A DNA stretch of 64,000 nt, from positions 1,080,099 through 1,144,098 of the forward strand of contig CBDAKK010000008.1 of the NCBI GenBank assembly GCA_965196605.1, written 5' to 3'. The notes beneath the pieces were generated by a model, which saw only the letters and a program-made list of their open reading frames with translations, was not told the DNA's origin and made no database searches. Numbering within the stretch: the first letter of the stretch is position 1; each line of letters begins with the position of its first letter. This DNA comes from CBDAKK01 sp965196605. Its GTDB lineage: Bacteria; Spirochaetota; Spirochaetia; WTKD01; G963693115. Below are positions 27,639-35,712 of the stretch, piece after piece. Made by a program: the position numbers and the translations under genes.

Positions 27639-28434
27639 AAACACTGTGCCCCCTGTGAGCACTGAGGATGAAAGGTGCGCCTTCGCAAGCGTTGTCGATG
27701 TACTACGCTACTTGCGCGGCCCCTCGGGCTGCTCATGGGATAGGAAGCAAACCCTAGAAAGCATACGAGCGCACATGCTTGAGGAGTCCGCAGAACTCAT
27801 AGAAGCCATTCACCATCATGAGGATGTAACACAAGCAGGTGCGTACAGAAAAGCGCAAACTACAACAGAACAAACCACCACAGAAAAACAAGAAGCCTTA
27901 GAGCATGCAAGGAGCCACCTTCGTGAAGAATTTGGAGATGTACTCTTGGTGTGGACTATGATGATGATTATATACGAAGAAGAAGAAGAAGGCGCGCTTA
28001 CCACTACATTGCGAGAATTACAAGAAAAACTTATTCGTCGACACCCGCACGTGTTCTTAAAAAACGAGCATGACGCACATGAGAAAAATGACGCCGAACT
28101 TTCCAAGCAATGGGATGCGATTAAAGCACAGCAGGAAGGAAAAGAACAGACGCACGTATCATTTGAAAACTTTCACCCTGCGCTTGATGTTTTAGAGAGA
28201 ACAAAGAAGTTTCAAAAACACAAAGCAAAACACGCAAGCCCCCCCACTCCAAATACAGAAATACCACATACAATAGCGGACATACATGCTGAACTCTCTA
28301 AGCTTGAAAGTACAAGCACAAACGCAGAACAAGGCATTGCAAAAATACTCTACCACGTTGTGGAACTTTCCCGAGCATGCAAAGTATCACCGACAGCAGC
28401 ATTGATGCGTTACAATGCAACACAAACCGTATAA
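27625..28434 (+). CDS. mazG: MazG nucleotide pyrophosphohydrolase
   Basis: 269 residues. The MazG motif is present as GCSWDRKQTLESIRAHMLEE, where EESAEL and later EEFGDVL supply the metal-binding acidic residues. MazG hydrolyses nucleoside triphosphates to monophosphates and helps remove abnormal nucleotides. Compared with typical copies it has an insertion rich in Thr, Gln and Glu (TTTEQTTTEKQEALEHAR, about residues 75-95) between the two acidic helices, and low-complexity DNA there. It overlaps pgl; the link to the pentose-phosphate genes may be shared need for nucleotide pools. Confidence 0.92.
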   Translation: MQMNENTVPPVSTEDERCAFASVVDVLRYLRGPSGCSWDRKQTLESIRAHMLEESAELIEAIHHHEDVTQAGAYRKAQTTTEQTTTEKQEALEHARSHLREEFGDVLLVWTMMMIIYEEEEEGALTTTLRELQEKLIRRHPHVFLKNEHDAHEKNDAELSKQWDAIKAQQEGKEQTHVSFENFHPALDVLERTKKFQKHKAKHASPPTPNTEIPHTIADIHAELSKLESTSTNAEQGIAKILYHVVELSRACKVSPTAALMRYNATQTV

Positions 28435-28492
28435 GTACAACTAAAAGACTCACAGTACCAGCGACACTTCGCTGCTCTCAAAAAGAGTCTCC

Positions 28493-29119
28493 CTAGGTAT
28501 GAAGCAAGTGAATACCGCCAAGCTCTGGAAGTACTATGGTATCTTGTGCACAGTAATGTATAAAACTTTGCATGTTTGCAGAAGTACGGTAATAATGACT
28601 ATTGTGGTGTTGCATGATATAACCAGAAAAGAGATAAGGCGGTATGTGTAGCAATATGGTCCTATACCAACCAAGAACAGAACCAATGATATGCCCAATG
28701 AAAAACTCCTTTCCACCCTGCGCATATGAAATAGCATAGACCTTGTCATTATCAATAATTCGTTCACAAGGCGTCAATATTTCCTTTGCCGTGGTCTGTG
28801 GCGTAAGAATAGTAAAGGGAAAAAGCGAAGTCCATATAAGCAAGTTATCTTTTTTTCTGCGATGACAACCAGTTAAAACTATAAAGAAATACCGTGCCCC
28901 CGAGGCTTCTATCATGTCCACCGTCTCTTTTTCAACGTGAGGTGGATCCACAAGCATCACTATACCAAGCTCATTATTGCAATACAGCCACGACAAGTAC
29001 TTACCATGCTCTATGCACTGAATAGAACCATTCGTGTGCATGTGGTTTTGCACGTCCGCAACAAGTTCCAAGCACGCATTTTTATCAGACTTTAATATCA
29101 AAATGCGCCTCTTCTTCAT
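28493..29119 (-). CDS. Hypothetical protein, 208 residues
   Basis: I do not recognise the family. The N-terminus KKRRILILKSDKNACLELV resembles a receiver-like or Rossmann beta strand and helix, followed by GIVMLVDPPHVEKETVDMIEASGARYFFIVL, which fits an alternating beta-alpha fold. No phospho-acceptor site can be assigned with confidence. There is no signal peptide or membrane helix except a weak hydrophobic stretch at IGSVLGWYRTILLHIPPYLF. It overlaps the pentapeptide-repeat gene upstream by 35 bases, so the two form an operon. Confidence 0.6.
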   Translation of the reverse strand: MKKRRILILKSDKNACLELVADVQNHMHTNGSIQCIEHGKYLSWLYCNNELGIVMLVDPPHVEKETVDMIEASGARYFFIVLTGCHRRKKDNLLIWTSLFPFTILTPQTTAKEILTPCERIIDNDKVYAISYAQGGKEFFIGHIIGSVLGWYRTILLHIPPYLFSGYIMQHHNSHYYRTSANMQSFIHYCAQDTIVLPELGGIHLLHT

Positions 29120-29582
29120 TGCATATGGAAAAACTCAGACCTTCCTTTTCCTTATTAGAAAATAAAACACCATGCACATCACAATCTTCAAATCTTGTAC
29201 TGTCGCCATTAAACACAGCATGTAAAAATCGACTATACGGCAGTATCGTACCCAAGAATGTACATTCAGTCCATGTGGTATGTTCAAACTCGGCATGAAG
29301 CAGATAACACTCCTCAAATGTACAGTTAGAAAATGTACTATCAAAAAAGTTGCCACACTCAATAACGCTGTTTGAAAACCTAACCTCGGTAAACGTACAT
29401 GAGCCACAAATTAAGCCGCATATAGTTTGAGACGCAATGTGCATGTTTGAAAATGTAGACAACATGAATATGCTGTTATTCTCAAACACAGGCTTCGACT
29501 CCACAGCATCAGACGCACCACTGTACTCTGCATTTGATATAGATTTCCACGGCTGCGTGTTGCCCAATGCTATGCCTCTCAT
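29085..29582 (-). CDS. Pentapeptide-repeat protein
   Basis: 165 residues with a run of five-residue steps built on a central Phe or Leu (CTFTEVRFSNSVIECGNFF, STFSNCTFEECYLLHAEFEH, CTFLGTILPYSRFLHAVF). This is the pattern of the right-handed quadrilateral beta helix. Such proteins bind partner proteins, or mimic DNA and protect gyrase (Qnr, MfpA), but nothing here decides a role. No signal peptide. It is followed by, and overlaps, the 208-residue hypothetical. Confidence 0.75.
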   Translation of the reverse strand: MRGIALGNTQPWKSISNAEYSGASDAVESKPVFENNSIFMLSTFSNMHIASQTICGLICGSCTFTEVRFSNSVIECGNFFDSTFSNCTFEECYLLHAEFEHTTWTECTFLGTILPYSRFLHAVFNGDSTRFEDCDVHGVLFSNKEKEGLSFSICNEEEAHFDIKV

Positions 29583-30850
29583 GTACTTACAGTATACCCA
29601 TAATTATTCTTGATGTTTGCGGGGGCAAGCACGCCTTTGTTTTGTGGGGTGTGTCCCCCACGCCCCCCGCGCGGCATCACGCGGCATTGCGCTCCGTGCG
29701 TCTTTCTGCGCTATAACTGACGTTAATCTTGTATGAGCTTTTTCTGCGGTCAAGCAGCCACGCCTGTTATGATATACGCTCGGATGACTGTTCTTTTTCT
29801 TTTCTTTTAACATCCCTGTCAGCCAATGCGTGCCCTCCATGGCACGGCTGTGAGGACGCTCACGAGCGTAGCGAGGGGATGCAAACTATTGCATAAGCAC
29901 CGCTGTGCGGTGCAAATATGGAGCTTGCATCAAAAGAAAAGAAAAAGAACCAAAAAGAAAAGAAAAACATCCTGTGTGCTAAAGCAGTAATAACATAGAT
30001 ACTGTGCGCAAGTATTAAAAAGCACCAAAGTCGAGAGCGCGAAGCACGAACGGATGCAAACAATTAATAGCGGAACGCAGTGAAGCAAAGATGTTACTTG
30101 CATCAAAGAAAACTCGCTAGCCTTATGAGCTATGACACAGGTAATGCGCTTGCGCGACTGTACTTATCTATAGGCGTAAGTACATTGAGGTGCTACACAC
30201 AGGTGGCGCAGGGTTGCTTACCATCCCTGTCAGCCTTAATGCCCCGTCCATGGGGCGGCTGTGAGGACGCAAGAGAAGAAAAGTCGAGAGCGAAGCGACA
30301 CAAAGATGGAGCTTATAGCAAAAGAACCAAAAAGTCGAGAACGCGAAGCGTGAACGGATGCAAACTATTGCATAAGCACCGCTGTGCGGTGCAAACATGG
30401 AGCTTGCATCAAAGAAAAACATCCTGTGTGCTAAAGCAGTAATAACATAGATACTGTGCGCAAGTATTAAAAAGCACCAAAGTCGAGAGCGCGAAGCACG
30501 AACGGATGCAAACAATTAATAGCGGAACGCAGTGAAGCAAAGATGTTACTTGCATCAAAGAAAACTCGCTAGCCTTATGAGATATGATACGGGTAATGCG
30601 TTTGCGCGACTGTATCTACCTATGTGTGTAAGTACCTTGAGGTGCTACGCACAGGTGGCGTAGGCTTGCTTTAGGTGTGGGGCTACGCCATAGGAAACAA
30701 GACGCAAATATAGAGATGATGTCGAGATGGAGCAGAGATAGCCGCGCTTATGCTCAAAAAGCGTTCACTGAGTTCTCGGGGCTGAGGGGGCATGCCTCTA
30801 CAAACCTGCATTGAATACAACCCATATTTCCACTATGATGAAGAAAGAAC
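29583..30850. repeat. Intergenic dispersed-repeat region, no gene
   Basis: About 1.27 kb with no credible gene. A segment of roughly 225-250 bp occurs at about 29880-30135 and again at about 30358-30590 with only small differences. It includes the self-complementary CACCGCTGTGCGGTG and the element GTGTGCTAAAGCAGTAATAA. A second module (GAGGTGCTACACACAGGTGG, about 30187) recurs near 30636 and, inverted, near 19940. All open frames here are repeat artefacts. Confidence 0.8.
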
Positions 30851-31678
30851 ATGAAGTTTTTACGCTTTTTCTTATTCTGTCTTTGCCTTGCGCTTGTAGT
30901 ATTTTGTGTAGGCTGGGTCAACATATGGGTGCCATCAAACCATGTGGCCATAGTACGCGTAGAGCCATTCAAGGACACGCAGAAAAGCCCTAGCTCCGTG
31001 TCACTGGTAACACGCAAGGGTTTTTCTTGGCTGTGGCAGCGCTTGGTGCCGGGGCTTAGTAGCCTTGTGGTACTTGAAAACACGCCGCGCACTTATGCAT
31101 TTGATGCAAGGTTTACCCTACCGCAGGCCTTTGAATACGCGGCATTCAGCGGCGAGAACATTGAGGCCTTTACCGTAGACGCTAGGGTACAACTCGAATA
31201 CGCCTTGGCAAACAAGGACATAGCCGCATATGTAGAGACACATGGCATAACAAGCGCATATGCCCTAGAACGCATAGTACTCACAGAAATATCGAGTGCG
31301 GCGGCGCGCCTCTTACGAGAAAACTCACCACGCATAACTGAAAACACAACGGCACTGGCTATGCAAGAAAGCATTAAAGCAAACCTTACAAGCCACGTGG
31401 CAACCTTACCCATAGTGCTGCAAAGCGTTACCGTACACATAAGCAACAAACCCAACATTGCGCTGTACAAGTACGTCCAACGCAGTGTAGAAGCAGCCCT
31501 CACCGGGAGCACAAACGGCGGCGCTCTCTCAGAAGCGGGCGACGGGTTCAAAAACAACAAGGACGCGCTGTTGTTCTACCTACACTTTATACAACGACTC
31601 AACGGCCTAGCAAACGCCAACCCAAAAATAAAAGACATCATGCAGATAATTCCCCCACAAGACATCTTGCCCGAATAA
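30851..31678 (+). CDS. SPFH/prohibitin-like membrane protein
   Basis: 275 residues: one N-terminal membrane helix (LFCLCLALVVFCVGWVNIWV), then VPSNHVAIVRVEPFKDT and a domain of the stomatin/prohibitin type with TVDARVQLEYAL and a long helical part (ERIVLTEISSAAARLLREN). Proteins of this fold form membrane-bound rings and modulate proteases or lipid domains; HflC is one example. A weak purine-rich ribosome site (GAAGAAAGAAC) precedes ATG. It stands alone between the repeat region and era. Confidence 0.7.
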   Translation: MKFLRFFLFCLCLALVVFCVGWVNIWVPSNHVAIVRVEPFKDTQKSPSSVSLVTRKGFSWLWQRLVPGLSSLVVLENTPRTYAFDARFTLPQAFEYAAFSGENIEAFTVDARVQLEYALANKDIAAYVETHGITSAYALERIVLTEISSAAARLLRENSPRITENTTALAMQESIKANLTSHVATLPIVLQSVTVHISNKPNIALYKYVQRSVEAALTGSTNGGALSEAGDGFKNNKDALLFYLHFIQRLNGLANANPKIKDIMQIIPPQDILPE

Positions 31679-31815
31679 GGGAATAAGTCAGGGAACAAGA
31701 CGAGAATAAGACACCCCGAAGCATTGCACAACGCCGCCGCACCTTACCCATAAGGCCTTGAGACCCACGCATACCGCGCGCTAAGCACGCCCAAAGTTTT
31801 TACGCCACAAGTCAG

Positions 31816-32721
31816 TTAGCTCAAGGCTTTGCTACGCTTACGCCACTTTTTGTCCACGCCAACACGCAGCTGCAACTGCACCTTATAAGAAAACAGCTTT
31901 GCTATGCGCTTGGACGCAGCAAGACGAATAGCGCGTATCATGGCACCACCCTTGCCCACAACTATGCCGAGCTGACTCTCCGTCTCAACCACAAGCTCAA
32001 CACGCACCAATACATGGTCTGCCACCCCTTGCGCGTCATGGTGTTTTACCGACGACTCAATAACCCGCGTATACAAGGCATGCGGCAACTCATCACTCAG
32101 GCGCTCTATGGCAGCACCACGCACTTGCTCACATATTCTAAACTCAGCGCTTTGGTCTGTGTAGTAGTCCTTGGGATAAAAGGGCGCATGCACAGGCAAA
32201 ATGCCCGCAATGCTCCGCAAAAGCTCCTCCAGCCCCTCGCCCGTCTCGGCCGAAACACAATGCACCTGCGCCTCTGTAAAAAAGCGCGCAAAATGCGCCG
32301 CATACTCCCCCTTGGTGCTAGCATACGCGTCCGTGTTATCGCACTTGTTGCACACCACAAAAAGCGCATTCGGGCTCTTAAGACGTGCGCTTGAAACAAG
32401 CTGGGCAACATGCGCCTCTTCAGCCTTGGGCGCCCTCGTCACGTCCACCATGTACACAATACCATCACATTCCTCAAGTGCCTGTAGCGCATGCTGATAC
32501 AAACGCAACCCAAAGGCACTAGAAGCATTATGCACCCCCGGAGTATCGAGAAACACAATTTGAAAGGCTTCACGCGTTACTATGCCACGTATTATGCTGC
32601 GCGTAGTCTGCGGGTAGCGAGAGGTTATTGCCGTGTTGTGACCACACACAGCGTTGATAAAGCTGGACTTACCAACAGAGGGGCGCCCGACTACCGCGAC
32701 AAACCCCGATGAAAACCTCAT
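31816..32721 (-). CDS. era: GTPase Era
   Basis: From ATG 32721 the protein has 301 residues, the standard Era length, and starts as Era does (MRFSSGFVAVVGRPSVGKSS). G motifs are GRPSVGKSS, DTPGVHN and NKCD; the C-terminal KH domain has GIVVGKGGAMIRAI. Era binds the 3' end of 16S rRNA during 30S subunit maturation. Two upstream in-frame starts (32769, 32796) would add unrelated residues, and the longest would overlap the divergent clpP, so the family-length start is preferred. None has a strong ribosome site. Confidence 0.93.
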   Translation of the reverse strand: MRFSSGFVAVVGRPSVGKSSFINAVCGHNTAITSRYPQTTRSIIRGIVTREAFQIVFLDTPGVHNASSAFGLRLYQHALQALEECDGIVYMVDVTRAPKAEEAHVAQLVSSARLKSPNALFVVCNKCDNTDAYASTKGEYAAHFARFFTEAQVHCVSAETGEGLEELLRSIAGILPVHAPFYPKDYYTDQSAEFRICEQVRGAAIERLSDELPHALYTRVIESSVKHHDAQGVADHVLVRVELVVETESQLGIVVGKGGAMIRAIRLAASKRIAKLFSYKVQLQLRVGVDKKWRKRSKALS

Positions 32722-32786
32722 GCACTGCGCTGCCGTAGGCGGTGCGTCTTGAATACTAAGAGAAGGCATACTATCATTTAAACATA

Positions 32787-33482
32787 ATGCCAGCAAAGAA
32801 GAAAGAAACAGAACAAGCCGTAGCCCAATTAGAAAAGGCCGAAGTAGAAAGCCGCATAGTCCACCTCTCAGGCAGCGTTGATGACGAAAGCGCCTACGAA
32901 GTGTGCTTAAGCATGCTCCTCCTCGATGAAATATCCCATGAGCCCATAAAGCTCTTTATAAACTCACCGGGCGGTGAAGTCAACTCAGGCTTCTCCATCT
33001 TCGACTGCATACGCTTCTTACACTCCCCCGTGTACATACTCGGCGCAGGCCTCATAGCAAGCGCGGCGGCACTCATATACGCAGCAGTACCCAAGGAACA
33101 ACGCATTTCACTACCACATTCGCGCTACCTCCTACACCAGCCACTTTCAGGCATGCGCGGAGTAGTGACCGACTTAGAAATATACTCCAAAGAAATAGAC
33201 GACGTAAAGGCCCTGATAAACACCATTCTTTCGGACGCAAGCGGCAAACCCGTGGAACAAGTTGAAAAAGACACCGACAGAGACTTTTGGCTTACCGCGC
33301 AGGCAGCCTACGACTACGGACTGGTGGGCAGCATAGTACAAAACAAGCAAGAACTCGACGGCATATTCTCTGGCACAAAGAAAACGCCCAAAAAGAAGGC
33401 GGCAAGCACCGCAACAAAGACCACGCGCGCCAAGGCAAGCACCACCAAAAAAAGCAGCTCCACCACACGCACAAAAAAATAA
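32787..33482 (+). CDS. clpP: ClpP-family serine peptidase with basic C-terminal tail
   Basis: 231 residues. The ClpP core is recognisable: NSPGGEVNSGFSIFDCIRFL, nucleophile segment GLIASAAALIYAA (serine in the usual place), HSRYLLHQPLSG with the histidine, and KDTDRDFWLTAQAAYDYGLV with the aspartate. It would form the proteolytic barrel served by a Clp ATPase. Unusual is the last 35 residues, almost only Lys, Thr, Ser and Ala (KKTPKKKAASTATKTTRAKA and on), like a histone H1 tail. That is not part of normal ClpP. It could bind nucleic acid or tune assembly. Divergent from era with a 65-base gap. Confidence 0.88.
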   Translation: MPAKKKETEQAVAQLEKAEVESRIVHLSGSVDDESAYEVCLSMLLLDEISHEPIKLFINSPGGEVNSGFSIFDCIRFLHSPVYILGAGLIASAAALIYAAVPKEQRISLPHSRYLLHQPLSGMRGVVTDLEIYSKEIDDVKALINTILSDASGKPVEQVEKDTDRDFWLTAQAAYDYGLVGSIVQNKQELDGIFSGTKKTPKKKAASTATKTTRAKASTTKKSSSTTRTKK

Positions 33483-33544
33483 GCACGCGGGAGGTACGGC
33501 TTTAGGCATTCAAGCATTATGAGGCGCCAGTAGTATACACACAC

Positions 33545-34186
33545 ATGAGCATTCCTTGGGATATACATATGCGCCTCCATCATAAACACCGAGGCCGCGC
33601 CTTGTACAAAGCCTGTGTTGCATTACTCTTTTTCCTTGCACCCACCCTCACCTCCCACGCCGGCAACATACACCTCATCACCTTCAACGTACAAAACCTT
33701 TTTGACGGCACCCAAAACGGCCAAGAATACGCGCAGTACCTCCCCCCACGTTGGAACGCACGCTCATACGAAACGCGACTCGTTGCCATAGGAACAGCCC
33801 TGCAGTCGCTTGAGTACCCCCTCGACGTCATTGTGCTGCAAGAAATAGAAAACCGCGCCGTGGTCGAAGACCTGCGTAAGTATTACCTCCCCGCCTTCAA
33901 GCACATTGCAACAAGCGACAACAAGCACGGCGCCGTGGAACTTGCCATAATGTCCAAACACCCCATAGTCTCCACAAAGACACATGCGCTACGGCAGCGC
34001 AAACCCAACAAGCAGTTCCGCACCCTCCGTCCCCTACTCGACGTCTCCATTGCCACATCCCCTCCCCCGCACAAAAGCCTGCAAATAATAGCCGTGCATC
34101 TCAAATCCCACAGAAAATCCCGCGGCACACTCTCCTCGGATGAAATACGCGCCCACCAATTCAAGCTTATTGTAAAATCCAACTAA
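33545..34186 (+). pseudogene. Secreted endonuclease/exonuclease/phosphatase-family protein, truncated
   Basis: 213 residues: signal peptide (ACVALLFFLAPTLTSHA), then ITFNVQNLFDG, DVIVLQEIENRAVVEDL and RPLLDVSIATS, and the histidine-bearing IIAVHLKSHRKS. All are parts of the metal-dependent EEP fold. The normal fold continues another 80 or more residues to the GDFND and SDHxP motifs, which are missing here. The frame stops at 34186, where A/T-rich sequence of different character begins, so the 3' end was probably lost when the adjoining mobile region arrived. Confidence 0.78.
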
Positions 34187-34629
34187 ATATGCAACAAAAA
34201 ATCCAACTCAAAGTGAGAATGGGAAGCACTGTAGCCTCTTGAAACACAAGAAGTGTGTAATAAAGCATACAAAAACAGCCTTTTATTAGTATTTTTTTGC
34301 ACGAAAATCTCTCGGCTGTAGAAATTTGTCGCTCCAATTTTGCAAAAATGGATTGCTCAAAAATGCACGTTTTTTTACGTGACATTTTTTTATTTTCTAG
34401 GCGTTTACAACCAGCCTAAGCAGGTATATGCTGGCATTTCAGTCTTTGGATAAAAGATAGATTTTCTGACTACGCAAGGCAGAGCGTATCAATTAATAAC
34501 ACACTCGATATGCATACACGCTTCTTGGTGCTTTGGCCTTTCTTCCCTGTATTGCGCCCCATTTTATTTCGAACAGGCTTTTACAGACAACTATGCTTTT
34601 TGTTTTTCGTTTTTACGATATTAAATATT
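34187..34629. other. A/T-rich junction region, no gene recognised
   Basis: About 440 bases between the truncated nuclease and the ImmA-like gene. The 11-mer AAAATCCAACT occurs twice, near 34176 and 34200. A small hairpin CACGT-TTTTTT-ACGTG (34366-34381) is followed by a T-run. Short frames on both strands show no recognisable protein. Confidence 0.45.
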
Positions 34630-35166
34630 CTAAACAAACGTAAGTCCGGTCCGCACACGCATTGCATACTCCGATACAATAAATGTATTCATCATAGTGG
34701 CGATAAAGTTACTGATTTCTTCCCCATCTCTTCGATAGTTCTTTGATAACGGAGGATGCAAGTGATGACGTTTTATATACGCCTTCCATTCTTTGCGTAT
34801 TGCTTCTTCTGGCATTAATATCTCACCAGCAAATACATTCGCTTCAGTTTCTTGTTGATTACTAAGCGTGCTTCTATATAATGGATCATCTACTAGTCCA
34901 TCACCAATGTACATACGATGTAAGAAAAAATGCCCCAACTCATGCGCCGTCGTAAATCGCTGTCTATTTATCGAATGGTTCGCGTTCACACTAATGACAA
35001 ATCCATCATCTGCGTGATTTTTTATAATTTGACCAGAAATATCACCTAAAGGTTTATGTTCGATTTTTATGTTGTACTCTTGTGCTATGTACCATAGTTG
35101 CACAGGAATGTTTTGAAGATGTTTTGTGAGACTCGCTACTACATTGGATATGTTACAATTCTTCAT
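34630..35166 (-). CDS. ImmA/IrrE-family metallopeptidase
   Basis: 178 residues with the zinc-peptidase motif TTAHELGHFFLHRMY (HExxH) at about residue 75 and a downstream glutamate-rich segment NQQETEANVFAGEILMPEEA, the standard ImmA/IrrE layout. Such peptidases cleave repressors of mobile elements or stress regulons. No HTH repressor is next to it. Instead it overlaps by 14 bases a membrane/coiled-coil gene, and both lie downstream of the MuF-toxin gene. It could regulate the prophage or belong to a small defence or immunity pair. Confidence 0.8.
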   Translation of the reverse strand: MKNCNISNVVASLTKHLQNIPVQLWYIAQEYNIKIEHKPLGDISGQIIKNHADDGFVISVNANHSINRQRFTTAHELGHFFLHRMYIGDGLVDDPLYRSTLSNQQETEANVFAGEILMPEEAIRKEWKAYIKRHHLHPPLSKNYRRDGEEISNFIATMMNTFIVSEYAMRVRTGLTFV

Positions 35167-35515
35167 TTTCTTGTTTCACCATTTTTATGCTATGCTCAGA
35201 TTCCTGTACCTCTTGTGCTTCTTGTCTTTCCTTGAGTAGCTGTGCTGCCCTTGATGCTATCTCCTGAAGTTTATTTTCTTTAATATCATTTGCAGCTCTA
35301 CTTATTTTATCTTCTATATCTTTCCATCCAAAAAATGCGAGAATACCTCCGCCAAGTGCTATCGTTGCCAATATTATTTCTAACAACGATATTTGGAAAC
35401 TAATAACATCAACATTGCTTAAAGCACCTGTGTTGATAAATCTATGTACACCAAAGTCTATTAGCAATATAAATAAAATAGATACAATTATCAAAAAAAT
35501 ACCCATTAATTTCAT
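35153..35515 (-). CDS. Two-helix membrane protein with coiled-coil tail
   Basis: 120 residues: two membrane helices (IFLIIVSILFILLIDFGV and LLEIILATIALGGGILAFFG), then a charged coiled coil (NKLQEIASRAAQLLKERQEA). No family assigned. It is translationally coupled to the ImmA-like peptidase. It lies 190 bases beyond the end of the toxin-bearing MuF gene in the same direction, where an immunity gene would be expected, but nothing in its sequence proves such a role. Confidence 0.6.
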   Translation of the reverse strand: MKLMGIFLIIVSILFILLIDFGVHRFINTGALSNVDVISFQISLLEIILATIALGGGILAFFGWKDIEDKISRAANDIKENKLQEIASRAAQLLKERQEAQEVQESEHSIKMVKQENEEL

Positions 35516-35676
35516 CTGTTATATTTTACACTTTTATTGTAATGAATGCTTGAAGTCACCCTCTTACAACGGTAACACCTACCCTTGAATCCACCCTATC
35601 CTTGAATTCGCACTTGACACCTACGGGCAATTGGAGTACTTTATAGGTGGTGCTGTGAGCGATCACGGCCGGCGCG

Positions 35677-35712
35677 CCACACCCTTTCTTGGTTGTGGCA
35701 TTTTTTATTTGT
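35677..35712 (+). terminator. Possible terminator at the end of the MuF gene
   Basis: GCCACA and TGTGGC pair across 12 bases and are followed on the plus strand by ATTTTTTATTT. It overlaps the last codons of the MuF gene read on the other strand; orientation suggests it stops plus-strand transcription entering the prophage. Confidence 0.4.

Noticed and set aside
29604..30515. Several frames of 60-120 codons in the repeat region
   Set aside because: The same peptide appears twice because the DNA is duplicated (about 30000 and 30450); no ribosome sites or domains.
34167..34746. Two frames of 72 and 78 codons on opposite strands
   Set aside because: Low-complexity Phe/Ile/Leu-rich translations of A/T-rich DNA with no supporting signals.
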